DNA of 64,000 nucleotides from Campylobacter sp. 19-13652 (GCF_019702925.1 NZ_AP024713.1:992001-1056000), one strand, 5' to 3'; positions 38,893 through 48,178 are shown, counted from the stretch's first letter. A program made the numbers and translations. Notes: generated from the sequence alone by a model not told the origin.

Positions 38893-40298
38893 GCGTGAAA
38901 AATCCTTTTGAGATAGATTATGCAAATTTATACGACATGGATATGGAGCGCGCGATTTTAAGCTCGATTTTGGTCAACAATGACCTTTACGGCGAGATAT
39001 CTGATATGCTAGGCGAGAAGGACTTTTACCACAGGGGGCATAGCGAGATTTACCGAGCTATGGGCATGTGCGTCGCAAGCGAGGAGCCTATAGCGACAAA
39101 TTTTATAAAAAACAAGCTAGGCGAGAGATTTGACACGACTCTTATGGCTGATATTTTATCTACTAATCCCATCGTAGACATACAAAAATACGCCGACGAT
39201 TTGCATGAAAAATCCATCAAGCGCGAGCTTATAAAAGTCGCCTCAAAAGTTCCGTCAAAGGTAAGCGAAGACGCACGCGCTAGGGATATGATAGATGGCA
39301 TAAGTCAAGAAATTTATGCCCTAGTCGAGGGTGCGCAAGCTGGAAGTATCAGAGATAGTGCAGACATCATAAAGTCCCTAAATGAGTACCTAGCACACCA
39401 GGCAAGCCTAGAAAATAGCGATATGATCGGGGTTTCAAGTGGATTTAGGGGGCTTGATAACATGACAAAAGGCTTTAAGCCAGGAGATCTCATCGTCCTA
39501 GCTGCACGCCCTGCTATGGGCAAGACGACGCTTTGCCTAAACTTCGTAAGCCATGCACTACGACGCGGCGAGGGGGTAGTGTTTTTCTCCCTTGAAATGC
39601 CAGCTGAGCAGATCATGGCTAGGATTTTAAGCTCACTTACCTCAATACCACTTCAAACAATCCTCACCGCCAAAATGGACGATGAGGAGATAAGCCGCCT
39701 AAGCGATGCGTGCAGCGATATGGCGGAGCGGAAGTTTTACGTCTATGACAGTGGCTACGTAAATATTCACCAAATCAGATCGCAAATGCGAAAGCTAAAA
39801 ATGCTACATCCTGAGATAAATTTATGCGTGATTGATTATATTGGACTTATGACTAGCACGAGTAGCTTTTCGGATCGCCACCTGCAAATAGCCGAGATTT
39901 CACGCGGCCTAAAGCTATTAGCACGCGAGCTAGACATGCCTATAATCGCCCTAAGTCAGCTAAACCGCTCTCTTGAAAGCCGTGCGAATAAGCGTCCTAT
40001 GCTAAGCGATCTGCGTGAAAGTGGGGCGATAGAGCAAGACGCAGATTTGATTTTATTCGTATATCGCGACGAGGTTTATCGCGAGCAAGAGGAGCGAGAA
40101 AAAGAAAAACGCGCCAAAGCTGAGGGCAAGGACTACACGCCACAAGTATCGCTAAATAAGCTAGAGGAGGAGGCAGAAATCATCATCGGCAAAAATCGCA
40201 ATGGTCCCATAGGCACAGTCGAGGTCATATTCCAAAAAGAATTTACACGCTTTGAAAATAAAAGCGGATTAGTGCAAGCGACGGATTTTGTAAGCTAG
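38889..40298 (+). CDS. dnaB: Replicative DNA helicase DnaB
   Basis: The hexameric 5'-3' helicase at the replication fork. The N-terminal helical domain ([20 protein letters not shown]) leads to a RecA-like domain with Walker [15 protein letters not shown] (around residue 206), [13 protein letters not shown], Walker [29 protein letters not shown] and [13 protein letters not shown]. At 469 residues it is full length, and no intein is seen at the P-loop. It overlaps ispG and is followed without a gap by comEC. Confidence 0.96.
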   Translation: MSVKNPFEIDYANLYDMDMERAILSSILVNNDLYGEISDMLGEKDFYHRGHSEIYRAMGMCVASEEPIATNFIKNKLGERFDTTLMADILSTNPIVDIQKYADDLHEKSIKRELIKVASKVPSKVSEDARARDMIDGISQEIYALVEGAQAGSIRDSADIIKSLNEYLAHQASLENSDMIGVSSGFRGLDNMTKGFKPGDLIVLAARPAMGKTTLCLNFVSHALRRGEGVVFFSLEMPAEQIMARILSSLTSIPLQTILTAKMDDEEISRLSDACSDMAERKFYVYDSGYVNIHQIRSQMRKLKMLHPEINLCVIDYIGLMTSTSSFSDRHLQIAEISRGLKLLARELDMPIIALSQLNRSLESRANKRPMLSDLRESGAIEQDADLILFVYRDEVYREQEEREKEKRAKAEGKDYTPQVSLNKLEEEAEIIIGKNRNGPIGTVEVIFQKEFTRFENKSGLVQATDFVS

Positions 40299-41629
40299 TG
40301 CCGATATTTAGCTCGCGCCGTGAAATAGTGTATTTTGCGGCTTTTTTGGCTTTTATATTTGTTTTAAATTTAGTCTATGAATACCACAAATACTACAAAT
40401 TTATCGACGAACCAGAGCCATACATCACTGGCGTGATAAAAGAGGTCATAGTGTCTAAAAAGGAGAATAAAATCCGTAAATTTATAAAAATTTTAAGTGA
40501 TGATTTTGAGCTATTTAGCAAAGTTGCCCTTAAGGAAAATTACAAAAAAGGCGATTTTATCGGGCTTGAAATTTACACTATAAATATAGGATTTTTGGAT
40601 TTTTTAAGCCGTAAAATATTTGTCAAAAGCACCCAAAGACACCTCATAGAAAAAGACGATATACACGCACCTAGTAAGGAAACCTACAGCGACAGCAAGG
40701 GCAGGGTACCTGTACTTAGCGCGCCAAGTAGCGTTACTAGCGAGCATTATTTAAAAGCCTTAAATTTTATAAAAAGCCAGCACAAAAACACCCTTATTAG
40801 CGAGCTTTATGAGGCATTATTTCTTGCACAAACCCCAAGCAAAGCCCTAAGACAGAGCATGCAGCAATACGGCGCAAACCACCTAATCGCCATCAGTGGC
40901 TATCATTTAAGCGCAATTTTATTTTTAGTATTTTTCTTGTTGCGCACGCCTTATATGGCACTTTTAACTAGGTATTTTCCGTACCGAGACTACCGCTTTG
41001 ACATATCGGTACTGGCATTTTTAATAGTGGCATTTTATGCTTACTTTATAGGATTTGTGCCGAGTTTTATGCGAGCGCTTAGCATGGGTTTTGTGGGATT
41101 TTATCTGCTAACACGAGGGATTAGGATTTTAAGCTTTGAGCTATTTTTTGTCTGCGTTTGTGCGCTTGTGGCTTTAAATTTAAAGCTTATTTTTAATGTT
41201 GGATTTTTATTCTCTTGCTTTGGAGTGTGGTTTATCTACCTCTATCTGCACCATTTTAAGCCAAAAAATAGGCTCGTTTTTGCCGTTAATCTAAACATAT
41301 ATATCGCTTTTTGTATGACTATAATCACTGGATATTTTTTTGATTTTGCTAGCATTTGGCAGCTAAGCGGACTTTTATTAAATTTTATCTTTATACTATT
41401 TTATCCGTTAGCTGCGCTACTTCATATGCTGGGCTTTGGCGGTATGCTTGATTTTGCAATAGAGCCACTTTTAGAGTTTAAATCAACCAATATAAAAAGC
41501 CTAGATATACCACTTTGGCTGCTTATTTTTTACTCATTTTTAGCCCTCATTGCCCCAAAGTATAAACCCATAGCCCTGTTTTTGCCATCTCTCGGGTTTG
41601 GTGTATGGCTTAAGGCACTCTTAATTTAA
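40298..41629 (+). CDS. ComEC/Rec2-family competence channel protein
   Basis: A polytopic inner-membrane protein of the ComEC/Rec2 family that passes single-stranded DNA into the cytoplasm in transformation. The N-terminal OB-like region (to about 170) is followed by the competence domain (LIAISGYHLSAILFLVFFLL, then FVPSFMRALSMGFVGFYLLTRG). At 443 residues it lacks the C-terminal metallo-beta-lactamase-like nuclease domain of Bacillus ComEC. A different nuclease would then be needed. The GTG start shares its first base with the last base of the dnaB stop. Confidence 0.88.
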   Translation: MPIFSSRREIVYFAAFLAFIFVLNLVYEYHKYYKFIDEPEPYITGVIKEVIVSKKENKIRKFIKILSDDFELFSKVALKENYKKGDFIGLEIYTINIGFLDFLSRKIFVKSTQRHLIEKDDIHAPSKETYSDSKGRVPVLSAPSSVTSEHYLKALNFIKSQHKNTLISELYEALFLAQTPSKALRQSMQQYGANHLIAISGYHLSAILFLVFFLLRTPYMALLTRYFPYRDYRFDISVLAFLIVAFYAYFIGFVPSFMRALSMGFVGFYLLTRGIRILSFELFFVCVCALVALNLKLIFNVGFLFSCFGVWFIYLYLHHFKPKNRLVFAVNLNIYIAFCMTIITGYFFDFASIWQLSGLLLNFIFILFYPLAALLHMLGFGGMLDFAIEPLLEFKSTNIKSLDIPLWLLIFYSFLALIAPKYKPIALFLPSLGFGVWLKALLI

Positions 41630-41678
41630 AGCCACTCATAGCTAAATTTAACCGGCTCATCTCCAAAACACTACTAGG

Positions 41679-42233
41679 CTAAATAAAAAACTCAGGCTCT
41701 GGGAGCTTTTTGCCATTTACTCTTACTACTTTAGCTGGCACACCCACCACAGTAGCTCCGTCTGGCACATCGGCAAGTACGACTGAGTTTGCACCTATTC
41801 TAGCGTCCTTTCCCACGACTATAGCACCCAGCACCTTTGCGCCTGTGGCGATGACTACGCCGTCTTTTATAGTTGGGTGTCTTTTACCTCTTTCTTTACC
41901 AGTCCCTCCCAGCGTAACGCCGTGATACATCATCACATCATCACCTATTTCTGCGGTCTCACCTATGACTACACCCATGCCATGATCTATAAAAAATCTC
42001 TTGCCTATCTTTGCGCCAGGATGTATCTCTATGCCTGTTAAAAATCTAGCAACCTGCGACAAAAAGCGCGCCATAAAGATAAAGCCTCGCCCCCACAAAG
42101 CGTGCGTCATGCGATAAATAGCTACGGCGTGAAGCCCTGGGGTATTTAAAAGCACCGCCAAATCGCAGCACTCTCTAGCTGATGGGTCTTTTGCGCGCAC
42201 TGTGGCAATGGCTTCACGTAAGCTTTTAAACAT
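41679..42233 (-). CDS. cysE: Serine O-acetyltransferase
   Basis: CysE acetylates serine to O-acetylserine, the substrate of CysK. The 184-residue protein is the short form, lacking most of the E. coli N-terminal helical domain. The left-handed beta-helix hexapeptides are clear: [39 protein letters not shown], then [17 protein letters not shown]. Catalytic His and Asp are in FIDHGMG. It lies three bases after cysK, forming a cysK-cysE cysteine operon. Confidence 0.95.
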   Translation of the reverse strand: MFKSLREAIATVRAKDPSARECCDLAVLLNTPGLHAVAIYRMTHALWGRGFIFMARFLSQVARFLTGIEIHPGAKIGKRFFIDHGMGVVIGETAEIGDDVMMYHGVTLGGTGKERGKRHPTIKDGVVIATGAKVLGAIVVGKDARIGANSVVLADVPDGATVVGVPAKVVRVNGKKLPEPEFFI

Positions 42234-42236
42234 AAT

Positions 42237-43142
42237 TTAAGCCTCGTATAGTTGTGTGCTTAGATATCTCTCACCATTGTCAGCGGCTAAAAATAGCACC
42301 TTTTTCCCCTCTCCTAGCTCCCGTGCTACTCTCCTTGCAGCCACATAAGCAGCACCAGAGCTAATGCCTAGCATAAGCCCATAGCTTTTAGCAAGCTCTC
42401 TAGCTGCTGCCATAGCTTCATCGTCTTTTACCTTTTCAATCTGATCAATCAAGCCTGTATCAGTCGTATCAGGTATAAATCCAGCACCTATGCCTTGAAT
42501 TTTATGAGCTGATGGCTTTCCACCACTTAAAACAGGAGAACTTTCAGGCTCTACAGCTACCATACGTGTATTATAGCCACTTTTTCTAAGCTCTCTAGCT
42601 ACACCAGTAATAGTTCCACCAGTACCCACTCCGGCTACAAACGCATCAAGAGTTGGAAAATCTGACATTATCTCAGGTGCAGTGGTAAGTTCATGAGCTT
42701 CTGGATTAAATTTATTCTCAAACTGACTAAGCATGACATATCCATCTCCTGCTGATAGCTCTTTTGCTTTTTCTATGGCGCCTTTCATTCCCTTTGCAGC
42801 TTCAGTAAGTACTAGCTGTGCGCCATAAGCAGCCAGTATGCGCCGCCTTTCTACGCTCATGCTCTCAGGCATAGTAAGTATTGCTCTAAGTCCAAAAGCA
42901 GCTGCTATTAGGGCTATTCCGATGCCTGTGTTTCCGCTTGTTGGCTCGACTATAGCATCGCCTTTTTTAATAAGCCCTTGTTTCATCATCTTATCTATCA
43001 TGTTTAAGGCTATTCTGTCTTTGACTGAACCACCTGGGTTAAAATACTCGACTTTTACGTATATCTCAGCCTCTCCTGTTTGGCTTTTTAGCTTTATTAC
43101 AGGCGTGTTTCCTATGGTTTGAGTGATGTTTTCATATATCAT
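42237..43142 (-). CDS. cysK: Cysteine synthase A (O-acetylserine sulfhydrylase)
   Basis: A PLP enzyme that makes cysteine from O-acetylserine and sulfide. The Schiff-base Lys is at residue 41 ([12 protein letters not shown]). The PLP phosphate and substrate loops are [11 protein letters not shown] and GTGGTITG, and the PLP ring Ser is in [11 protein letters not shown] near the C-terminus. ATG 43142 follows AAGGA; the TTG two codons earlier is less likely. Codons of residues about 85-229 are duplicated, inverted, at 45328-45761 (see findings). It pairs with cysE in an operon. Confidence 0.96.
   Translation of the reverse strand: MIYENITQTIGNTPVIKLKSQTGEAEIYVKVEYFNPGGSVKDRIALNMIDKMMKQGLIKKGDAIVEPTSGNTGIGIALIAAAFGLRAILTMPESMSVERRRILAAYGAQLVLTEAAKGMKGAIEKAKELSAGDGYVMLSQFENKFNPEAHELTTAPEIMSDFPTLDAFVAGVGTGGTITGVARELRKSGYNTRMVAVEPESSPVLSGGKPSAHKIQGIGAGFIPDTTDTGLIDQIEKVKDDEAMAAARELAKSYGLMLGISSGAAYVAARRVARELGEGKKVLFLAADNGERYLSTQLYEA
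42457..42890. repeat. Left copy of a 434-bp inverted repeat (inside cysK)
   Basis: This stretch of cysK recurs as its reverse complement at 45328-45761. The translated products are identical across the repeat, and every stretch of bases compared matched. Confidence 0.93.
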
Positions 43143-43188
43143 CGGCAATCCTTTTTTATTATTTTAATCATAAATTTATCAGAAAAAA

Positions 43189-43194
43189 TATAAT
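43189..43194 (+). promoter_or_regulatory. -10 box for the MOSC gene
   Basis: TATAAT 34 bases upstream of ATG 43228, in the divergent cysK/MOSC intergenic region. Confidence 0.5.
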
Positions 43195-43227
43195 ATTATT
43201 ATTAAATTAAGGTTTAGGGGAGAGGTT

Positions 43228-43926
43228 ATGCAAGCTATTTTAATGTCACTAAATATAGGTAAAATTTTAGAACTAGGCGATAAAAACTCAACAGATCCAC
43301 TTAAAAAAGCCTACAAAAGCGCAATTATAAAAAATAGCATCAAAGGCGCACTTAGATGTGAGAGCGAGGGATTTGTGGGGGATTTTGTCGCAGATACAAA
43401 GCATCACGGTGGCAGAGATAAGGCTGTATTTGCAAATGCTTGCAGTAATTATGCTTTTTGGGAGGAGTTTTTAGGGCTTAAAAATATGCCACTTGGCGGA
43501 ATGGGCGAAAACCTAAGCATAAAAGGGCTGGATGAGACTAGCGTCTATGTGGGCGACTGGCACCAAATAGGTAGCATAGTGCTTGAAGTCTCTCAGCCCA
43601 GAAAGCCATGTTTTACGCTTTGCAGACGCTGGGGTAGGGCGGATTTTGCCAAAGAGATATTTAAAAGTGGGCGTGGGGGCTGGTACTACCGCGTCGTGCA
43701 AACTGGAGAGTGCAGGGCAGGGGACGAGATAAAAATCGTAAAAAAAGCAAAAATCAGACTAAGCATAGCCCAGATAAACCGCGAATTTTATGCTCCAAGC
43801 TCCAAAGAAATCCTAGAAAAAATCCAAGCCCTAGAAGCGCAAAATATCCTAGCAGGCGAATACTCAAAAGCGATAAAAGCGAGATTAGACAATAGCTACG
43901 ATGACACATATATGCACCAAGCGTAA
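43228..43926 (+). CDS. MOSC-domain protein (YiiM-like)
   Basis: A 232-residue MOSC-domain protein, a fold used to bind molybdenum cofactor or carry sulfur. Family features are VGDFVADTKHHGGRDKAVFA, the GENLSIKGLDE segment, and the conserved Cys in SQPRKPCFTLCRRWG (around residue 130), followed by GRGGWYYRVVQTGECRAGD. E. coli YiiM is a molybdoenzyme reducing N-hydroxylated compounds, and the same role is possible here. It lies between the inverted cysK copies, so it would be carried by any inversion of that segment. Confidence 0.87.
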   Translation: MQAILMSLNIGKILELGDKNSTDPLKKAYKSAIIKNSIKGALRCESEGFVGDFVADTKHHGGRDKAVFANACSNYAFWEEFLGLKNMPLGGMGENLSIKGLDETSVYVGDWHQIGSIVLEVSQPRKPCFTLCRRWGRADFAKEIFKSGRGGWYYRVVQTGECRAGDEIKIVKKAKIRLSIAQINREFYAPSSKEILEKIQALEAQNILAGEYSKAIKARLDNSYDDTYMHQA

Positions 43927-43950
43927 AGCCAGCCCTAATGTAAAAATAGC

Positions 43951-43956
43951 TATAAT
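43951..43956 (+). promoter_or_regulatory. -10 box for ribBA
   Basis: TATAAT about 34 bases before the ribBA ATG; AAGGA lies at 43979-43983. No FMN riboswitch is visible in the short leader. Confidence 0.6.
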
Positions 43957-43989
43957 TTGGGTTTTATTATCAAAATTTAAGGAAAAACA

Positions 43990-45006
43990 ATGGCATTTGA
44001 AAAGGTAAAACAGGCCATAAACGATCTAAAAGCTGGCAAAATGGTCGTAATGGTCGATGATGAGGATAGAGAAAATGAGGGGGATATAGTCTTTGCCGCG
44101 GCGTTTAGTTCGGCTGAAAAGGTAAATTTCGCCATAACCCACGCAAAAGGCGTGCTGTGCCTAGCGATGAATGAATCAAACGCAAAAAGACTAAATTTGC
44201 CACTCATGGTAAGCGATAACACCTCAAGCCACGAAACAGCCTTTACAATCACCATAGACGCAAAAGAGGCAACCACAGGCGTGAGCGCACCAGAGCGAGA
44301 TCTTACCATACGCCTAGCCGCAGACCCCACGTCAAAACCAGATGACTTCGTCCGCCCAGGGCATATATTCCCACTCATCGCTAAAAAGGGCGGCGTACTC
44401 GTACGCACAGGACATACGGAGGGCTCAGTTGATTTATGTAAGCTAGCTGGCATTGCGCCGATGGCGGCAATTTGTGAAATCGTAAAAGAGGACGGAAGTA
44501 TGGCTAGGCGCGATTATTTGGAGGAATTTTGCAAAAAATTTGACCTAAATATAGTCTCAGTCTCAGACATAGTAAGCTACCGTCTATCACACGAAAGCCT
44601 AATAAACGTCTGTCCGCCAGAACCAGCCAGCCTAGCTGGGCTAAAAGCCCTAAAATACAGGATAAAAGACCACAAAGGACGCACTCACGAAGCCTACGCG
44701 TTTGGAAATATCGGCGAGAAAACGAGGGTTAAATTTCATCGCACAGCAAAGGATTTTGAGCTTTTAGAAAGTCCAAAATATAGCGAGTTTATGGCTCATC
44801 TATCGCTTTTAAGCGAGCAGGGCGGCATACTCGTATTTCTTGACACACAAGGCGCAAGCAGCGAGCTAATTAAAGACTACGGCATAGGCGCACAAATTAT
44901 TAAGCACTTTGGCGTAAAACAAATCGAACTCTTAAGCTCTAGTAAAAATAGGGAATTTGTCGGAATTAGCGGCTTTGGGCTGGATATAGTCTCATATATC
45001 GGTTAA
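43990..45006 (+). CDS. ribBA: DHBP synthase with degenerate GTP cyclohydrolase II-like domain
   Basis: The N-terminal part (1-205) is 3,4-dihydroxy-2-butanone-4-phosphate synthase for riboflavin, with the metal-binding VMVDDEDRENEGDIVFAA, HAKGVLCLAM and GHIFPLIAKKGGVLVRTGHTE. The C-terminal 130 residues resemble GTP cyclohydrolase II, but the three zinc Cys and the surrounding signature are missing. That half is probably not an active cyclohydrolase, and a separate RibA would be needed elsewhere. A 95-bp piece of this gene (44731-44825) recurs at 45224-45318. Confidence 0.9.
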   Translation: MAFEKVKQAINDLKAGKMVVMVDDEDRENEGDIVFAAAFSSAEKVNFAITHAKGVLCLAMNESNAKRLNLPLMVSDNTSSHETAFTITIDAKEATTGVSAPERDLTIRLAADPTSKPDDFVRPGHIFPLIAKKGGVLVRTGHTEGSVDLCKLAGIAPMAAICEIVKEDGSMARRDYLEEFCKKFDLNIVSVSDIVSYRLSHESLINVCPPEPASLAGLKALKYRIKDHKGRTHEAYAFGNIGEKTRVKFHRTAKDFELLESPKYSEFMAHLSLLSEQGGILVFLDTQGASSELIKDYGIGAQIIKHFGVKQIELLSSSKNREFVGISGFGLDIVSYIG

Positions 45007-45223
45007 AATTTGGTTTAAATAAATTTAAAAGCTCAGCCTGAATTTTAAGCCTTGTAAAAGAAAGCCTAAAAGGCTGATGCTTTAATATTTTCTATAGCTC
45101 ATTACTTGAAAACTAGGCTTAAAAAGCGGCTATAGTGTACAGCTGGGTGCGTATCGCTTTTTTGATGTAAATTTAAAGGCTAACAAATCGCCTTTTTAGA
45201 CACTGTAAGCGCTAGTACCCCAA
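45007..45223. other. Spacer between ribBA and the gene-fragment cluster
   Basis: A/T-rich with a short hairpin (AGCCT-aaa-AGGCT near 45064-45076) but no T-run and no gene. Confidence 0.4.
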
Positions 45224-45318
45224 AAATTTCATCACACAGTAAAGGATTTTGAGCTTTTAGAAAGTCCAAAATATAGCGAGTTTATGGCTCATCTATCGCT
45301 TTTAAGCGAGTAGGGCGG
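45224..45318 (+). pseudogene. 95-bp duplicated fragment of ribBA
   Basis: It matches ribBA 44731-44825 in the same orientation with three differences by direct comparison, all C-to-T or G-to-A. One of them turns a glutamine codon into a TAG stop (at 45311). It encodes a non-functional piece of the GTP cyclohydrolase-like domain. The cysK fragment follows nine bases later. Confidence 0.93.
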
Positions 45319-45327
45319 AAACACGGG

Positions 45328-45774
45328 CTTAGAGCAATACTTACTATGCCTGAGAGCATGAGCGTAGAAAGGCGGCGCATACTGGCTGCTTATGGCGCAC
45401 AGCTAGTACTTACTGAAGCTGCAAAGGGAATGAAAGGCGCCATAGAAAAAGCAAAAGAGCTATCAGCAGGAGATGGATATGTCATGCTTAGTCAGTTTGA
45501 GAATAAATTTAATCCAGAAGCTCATGAACTTACCACTGCACCTGAGATAATGTCAGATTTTCCAACTCTTGATGCGTTTGTAGCCGGAGTGGGTACTGGT
45601 GGAACTATTACTGGTGTAGCTAGAGAGCTTAGAAAAAGTGGCTATAATACACGTATGGTAGCTGTAGAGCCTGAAAGTTCTCCTGTTTTAAGTGGTGGAA
45701 AGCCATCAGCTCATAAAATTCAAGGCATAGGTGCTGGATTTATACCTGATACGACTGATACTAACTACTACTAA
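45328..45774 (+). pseudogene. 434-bp inverted, internal copy of cysK
   Basis: Bases 45328-45761 are the reverse complement of cysK 42457-42890 and encode the same residues (about 85-229 of CysK). The frame then runs out after Asn-Tyr-Tyr at a TAA (45772-45774). It lacks the Lys41 Schiff-base region and the C-terminal Ser loop, has no start signal, and cannot be functional as it stands. The right edge overlaps the xerH stop codon. Absence of visible mutations implies a recent duplication or continuing gene conversion. Confidence 0.95.
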
Positions 45775-46844
45775 CTACTCACACCTTCGTTTATCTCAGC
45801 TACAACTTCGGCAGCTATTTTTAACTTTTCATTGTTAAAGTGGGTGTAAATTCGTGAAGTATTTAGGCTAGCATGCCCAAGGGCTTCTTGTACCAAAACC
45901 AGGTCTTTTTGATTTTTATAAAGTAGGGTAGCAAAGGTGTGCCTAAGCATATGTGCGCCGTTTTTCGCCTTTCTTATGCCTGCTTTAAAAAGCACCTGTT
46001 CGACTATTCGGCTAACATATGCCTGAGTGAGTCTGCCGCCTTTTTTATTGATAAAAAGATAACCTTCTTTGTTGATATAGTTTATCGCAATGGCATCTAA
46101 ATAAGGCTCTATGAGGTAGCGCTTTACCATTACGACGCGATATTTATTACCTTTGGCTCGTATTCTGATATTATAAAGCTCTCCATCTTCATATATGTCT
46201 TTGCGTTTTAAATTTAATGCCTCGCTGACCCTAATACCAGTAAAAATGATAATTTTAAGTATGAGCTTATTTCGATTAGTATTGTTTTTAAACTCCGCCT
46301 CATCTATGGCTTGCAAAAATCTCTTAACCTCGTCCTCACTCATATATTCAGGTAGCTTTGTCCCGCTATTTCCAGTGATGCCTTGCCAGTTTTTAAGCCC
46401 TATGTCAAATACGTGCGCCTTGCCATCCTCTTCGTTTTGTTTATCTAAAAATGAGAAAAAATTTATAATCGAAATGCGGTAATTTTTGCGACTTGCATCG
46501 CTTAAACCACCAGTAATGCTAGCCAAAATCTCGCTTATTAGCTCCTCGTCAATCTGCTTTAAGCTCCCAATAGGGTAGTATATGAGCGTATCATAAAACT
46601 TTCTTAACGGATTAAAGTACGTGCTTACACCAGTTAGCCCAGCATTTCTAGCCTCCTTTACCATACCATCAAGCTCATCTATACTAGGCACGCCCCTAGC
46701 TAACCTATAATTTACGCTACTTAAGGCATGCGGGTCTCTTAATTCTTTATTAGAGAGTGAATTAAGTTTAAATTTAACATATCTAGCCAACCAAAACATA
46801 AATGAGGTTTTTACATCTTCTTCACAGTCTAAAGGGTATTTCAC
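45771..46844 (-). CDS. xerH: XerH-type tyrosine recombinase
   Basis: A 357-residue tyrosine recombinase of the single-protein epsilonproteobacterial Xer type, which resolves chromosome dimers at a dif site with FtsK. An N-terminal SAM-like DNA-binding region (about 60-170) precedes the catalytic domain. That domain has Arg in [12 protein letters not shown] (around 204), [11 protein letters not shown] (around 300), [15 protein letters not shown] with the final His and the nucleophile Tyr (around 333). The start is GTG 46844 behind AAGGA. The lack of phage or transposon genes nearby and the candidate dif site support a housekeeping Xer role. Confidence 0.9.
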   Translation of the reverse strand: MKYPLDCEEDVKTSFMFWLARYVKFKLNSLSNKELRDPHALSSVNYRLARGVPSIDELDGMVKEARNAGLTGVSTYFNPLRKFYDTLIYYPIGSLKQIDEELISEILASITGGLSDASRKNYRISIINFFSFLDKQNEEDGKAHVFDIGLKNWQGITGNSGTKLPEYMSEDEVKRFLQAIDEAEFKNNTNRNKLILKIIIFTGIRVSEALNLKRKDIYEDGELYNIRIRAKGNKYRVVMVKRYLIEPYLDAIAINYINKEGYLFINKKGGRLTQAYVSRIVEQVLFKAGIRKAKNGAHMLRHTFATLLYKNQKDLVLVQEALGHASLNTSRIYTHFNNEKLKIAAEVVAEINEGVSS

Positions 46845-47100
46845 AGAGTTCCTTGTTTTTGGCTTAATTATAACCTTTTTTTTCTAACAAGCCAATAAAT
46901 AAACAAAAGACAAGTGCAGTAATTTTTGTTTTTTAAATACGTAAAATAATACATAAAATAAAAGTTAAAAACTATCATACTAAAATACAATAAATTTAAT
47001 GGATAATTTCATTTCATACAAAAGGTAATATGGACAAAGGCACTATAAAATCGATACTTTAAATATGTTTATAATGACCAGAGTAGAGGTATATAAAAAA

Positions 47101-47125
47101 GTTTGAAAATTACAGTTTTCAATAC
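47101..47125. other. Candidate dif (XerH recombination) site
   Basis: TTGAAAA at 47103-47109 and TTTTCAA at 47116-47122 form 7-bp inverted arms around a 6-bp centre (TTACAG), 250 bp upstream of xerH. Arm-centre-arm layout and position next to the recombinase gene fit an epsilonproteobacterial dif site. I compare it with the known site only from memory. Confidence 0.55.
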
Positions 47126-47383
47126 AAAATACATAAAAAAGCCCATATTTTACCTTTTTATTTATTTTAAGCTATTTTTCCTATTTTAAAAAGCCATAAT
47201 ATATTTTCTTTCTCAAGATTTCTCGTAGCAAAAACAAAAGCCCTAATATTTGATATTTGTCTATGCTCTCCAGATTTTTATACTAATCCTATGTTGTAAA
47301 ATGATAAAAATCGTACCGCGGCTTAAAAATGCCAATTGTGTTGTGTTTTTGGAGCAGATTTCATATATGAGCCCACTTCATCG

Positions 47384-47428
47384 CTACAGCTACGCCAAGA
47401 GCGACGACACTTTGAGTAATGACGTTAC
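47384..47428 (-). pseudogene. 45-bp duplicated fragment of oorC
   Basis: Identical to 47758-47802 inside oorC, in the same orientation, with weaker similarity continuing on the upstream flank (a gapped CCCAC-TCATC match). Confidence 0.9.
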
Positions 47429-47563
47429 ACCTACTATTTTCTATAATTGAAAACAGCATTATGCTTTTAAAAAGCCTAAATTTAATCGAAAGCTCGCTAC
47501 ATTACAAGCTACAAACAAAATGCGCCAATACAATATCATAATCAGAGTAAGATAAATTTAAAA

Positions 47564-47601
47564 GCTTTGCGGGGCAAATCGTATCACAACGTCCGCAAAG
47601 C
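47564..47601 (-). terminator. Terminator of the icd-mdh-oorDABC operon
   Basis: A perfect 9-bp stem (GCTTTGCGG / CCGCAAAGC) with a 20-nt loop just after oorC, followed on the minus strand by TTTTAAATTT. Confidence 0.7.
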
Positions 47602-47626
47602 CAAGAAATCAAAAGTAGAATAAGCC

Positions 47627-48178
47627 CTATTTCATAAGCTCTTTTGCGTATTTTAATCCTAGTACATAGGCTTTTTCATTTGCTGCTTTTACCTTTTCGG
47701 GTACAGTGCTTAGCATCTCATCACGCACTGCAGCCTCATCTATACACCCACTCATCCCTACAGCTACGCCAAGAGCGACGACACTTTGAGTAATGACGTT
47801 ACCCACCTCCTCTTTAGCAATTGTGATGATGGGAATTTCATAGATTCTCCATCTCTTTCTGTCCTCTTCGCTAGCTCGCACTAGATTTGGTTCTATGACT
47901 ATTATGCCACCCTCCTTTACGCCATCCTTAAACTGCTCATAGCTTATCTGAGCAGTAGCGAGCATAAAGTCTATCTCACCCTCGTTTGCGTAGGGATAGA
48001 GTATGTCTTTATCATCTAGGATAATGTCAACCTTTGTTGGACCACCGCGTACTTGTGATGTGTATGTAGACGCCTTTATGCCATATCCACCTGCTTCTAT
48101 CTTTGCAGCAGCCAGTATCTCTCCAGCTAGTATAACACCCTGCCCGCCTACTCCGACAAATCTAAGCTGCGCCTTCAT
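47627..48178 (-). CDS. oorC: 2-oxoglutarate:acceptor oxidoreductase, gamma subunit
   Basis: The gamma subunit of the OorDABC complex, which oxidises 2-oxoglutarate to succinyl-CoA with a low-potential acceptor in place of the usual dehydrogenase. The 183-residue protein has the Rossmann-like LRFVGVGGQGVILAGEILA, then STYTSQVRGGPTKVDIILDD and VALGVAVGMSG. The start overlaps the oorB stop by four bases. A 45-bp segment is duplicated at 47384-47428. Confidence 0.93.
   Translation of the reverse strand: MKAQLRFVGVGGQGVILAGEILAAAKIEAGGYGIKASTYTSQVRGGPTKVDIILDDKDILYPYANEGEIDFMLATAQISYEQFKDGVKEGGIIVIEPNLVRASEEDRKRWRIYEIPIITIAKEEVGNVITQSVVALGVAVGMSGCIDEAAVRDEMLSTVPEKVKAANEKAYVLGLKYAKELMK

Larger units (their letters stand above)
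46845..47626. other. 782-base gene-poor region upstream of xerH
   Basis: It contains a candidate dif site (47101-47125), a 45-bp copy of part of oorC (47384-47428) and the oor operon terminator. An open frame at 47250-47450 has no ribosome-binding site and runs through the oorC fragment in an unrelated frame, so it is not accepted as a gene. Confidence 0.6.

Noticed and set aside
43940-43989. FMN riboswitch before ribBA
   Set aside because: The leader from the -10 box to the ATG is only about 30 bases, far too short for an RFN element.
45346-45774. Second functional cysteine synthase gene
   Set aside because: It lacks the start, the Schiff-base Lys region and the C-terminal third, and is a plain internal copy of cysK.
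45771-46844. Integrase of a prophage or genomic island
   Set aside because: No phage or cargo genes, tRNA target or att repeats nearby; sequence pattern and the palindrome fit a chromosomal XerH.
47250-47450. Plus-strand open frame of 66 codons upstream of xerH
   Set aside because: No ribosome-binding site, and it runs through the copied oorC fragment in the wrong frame and strand.
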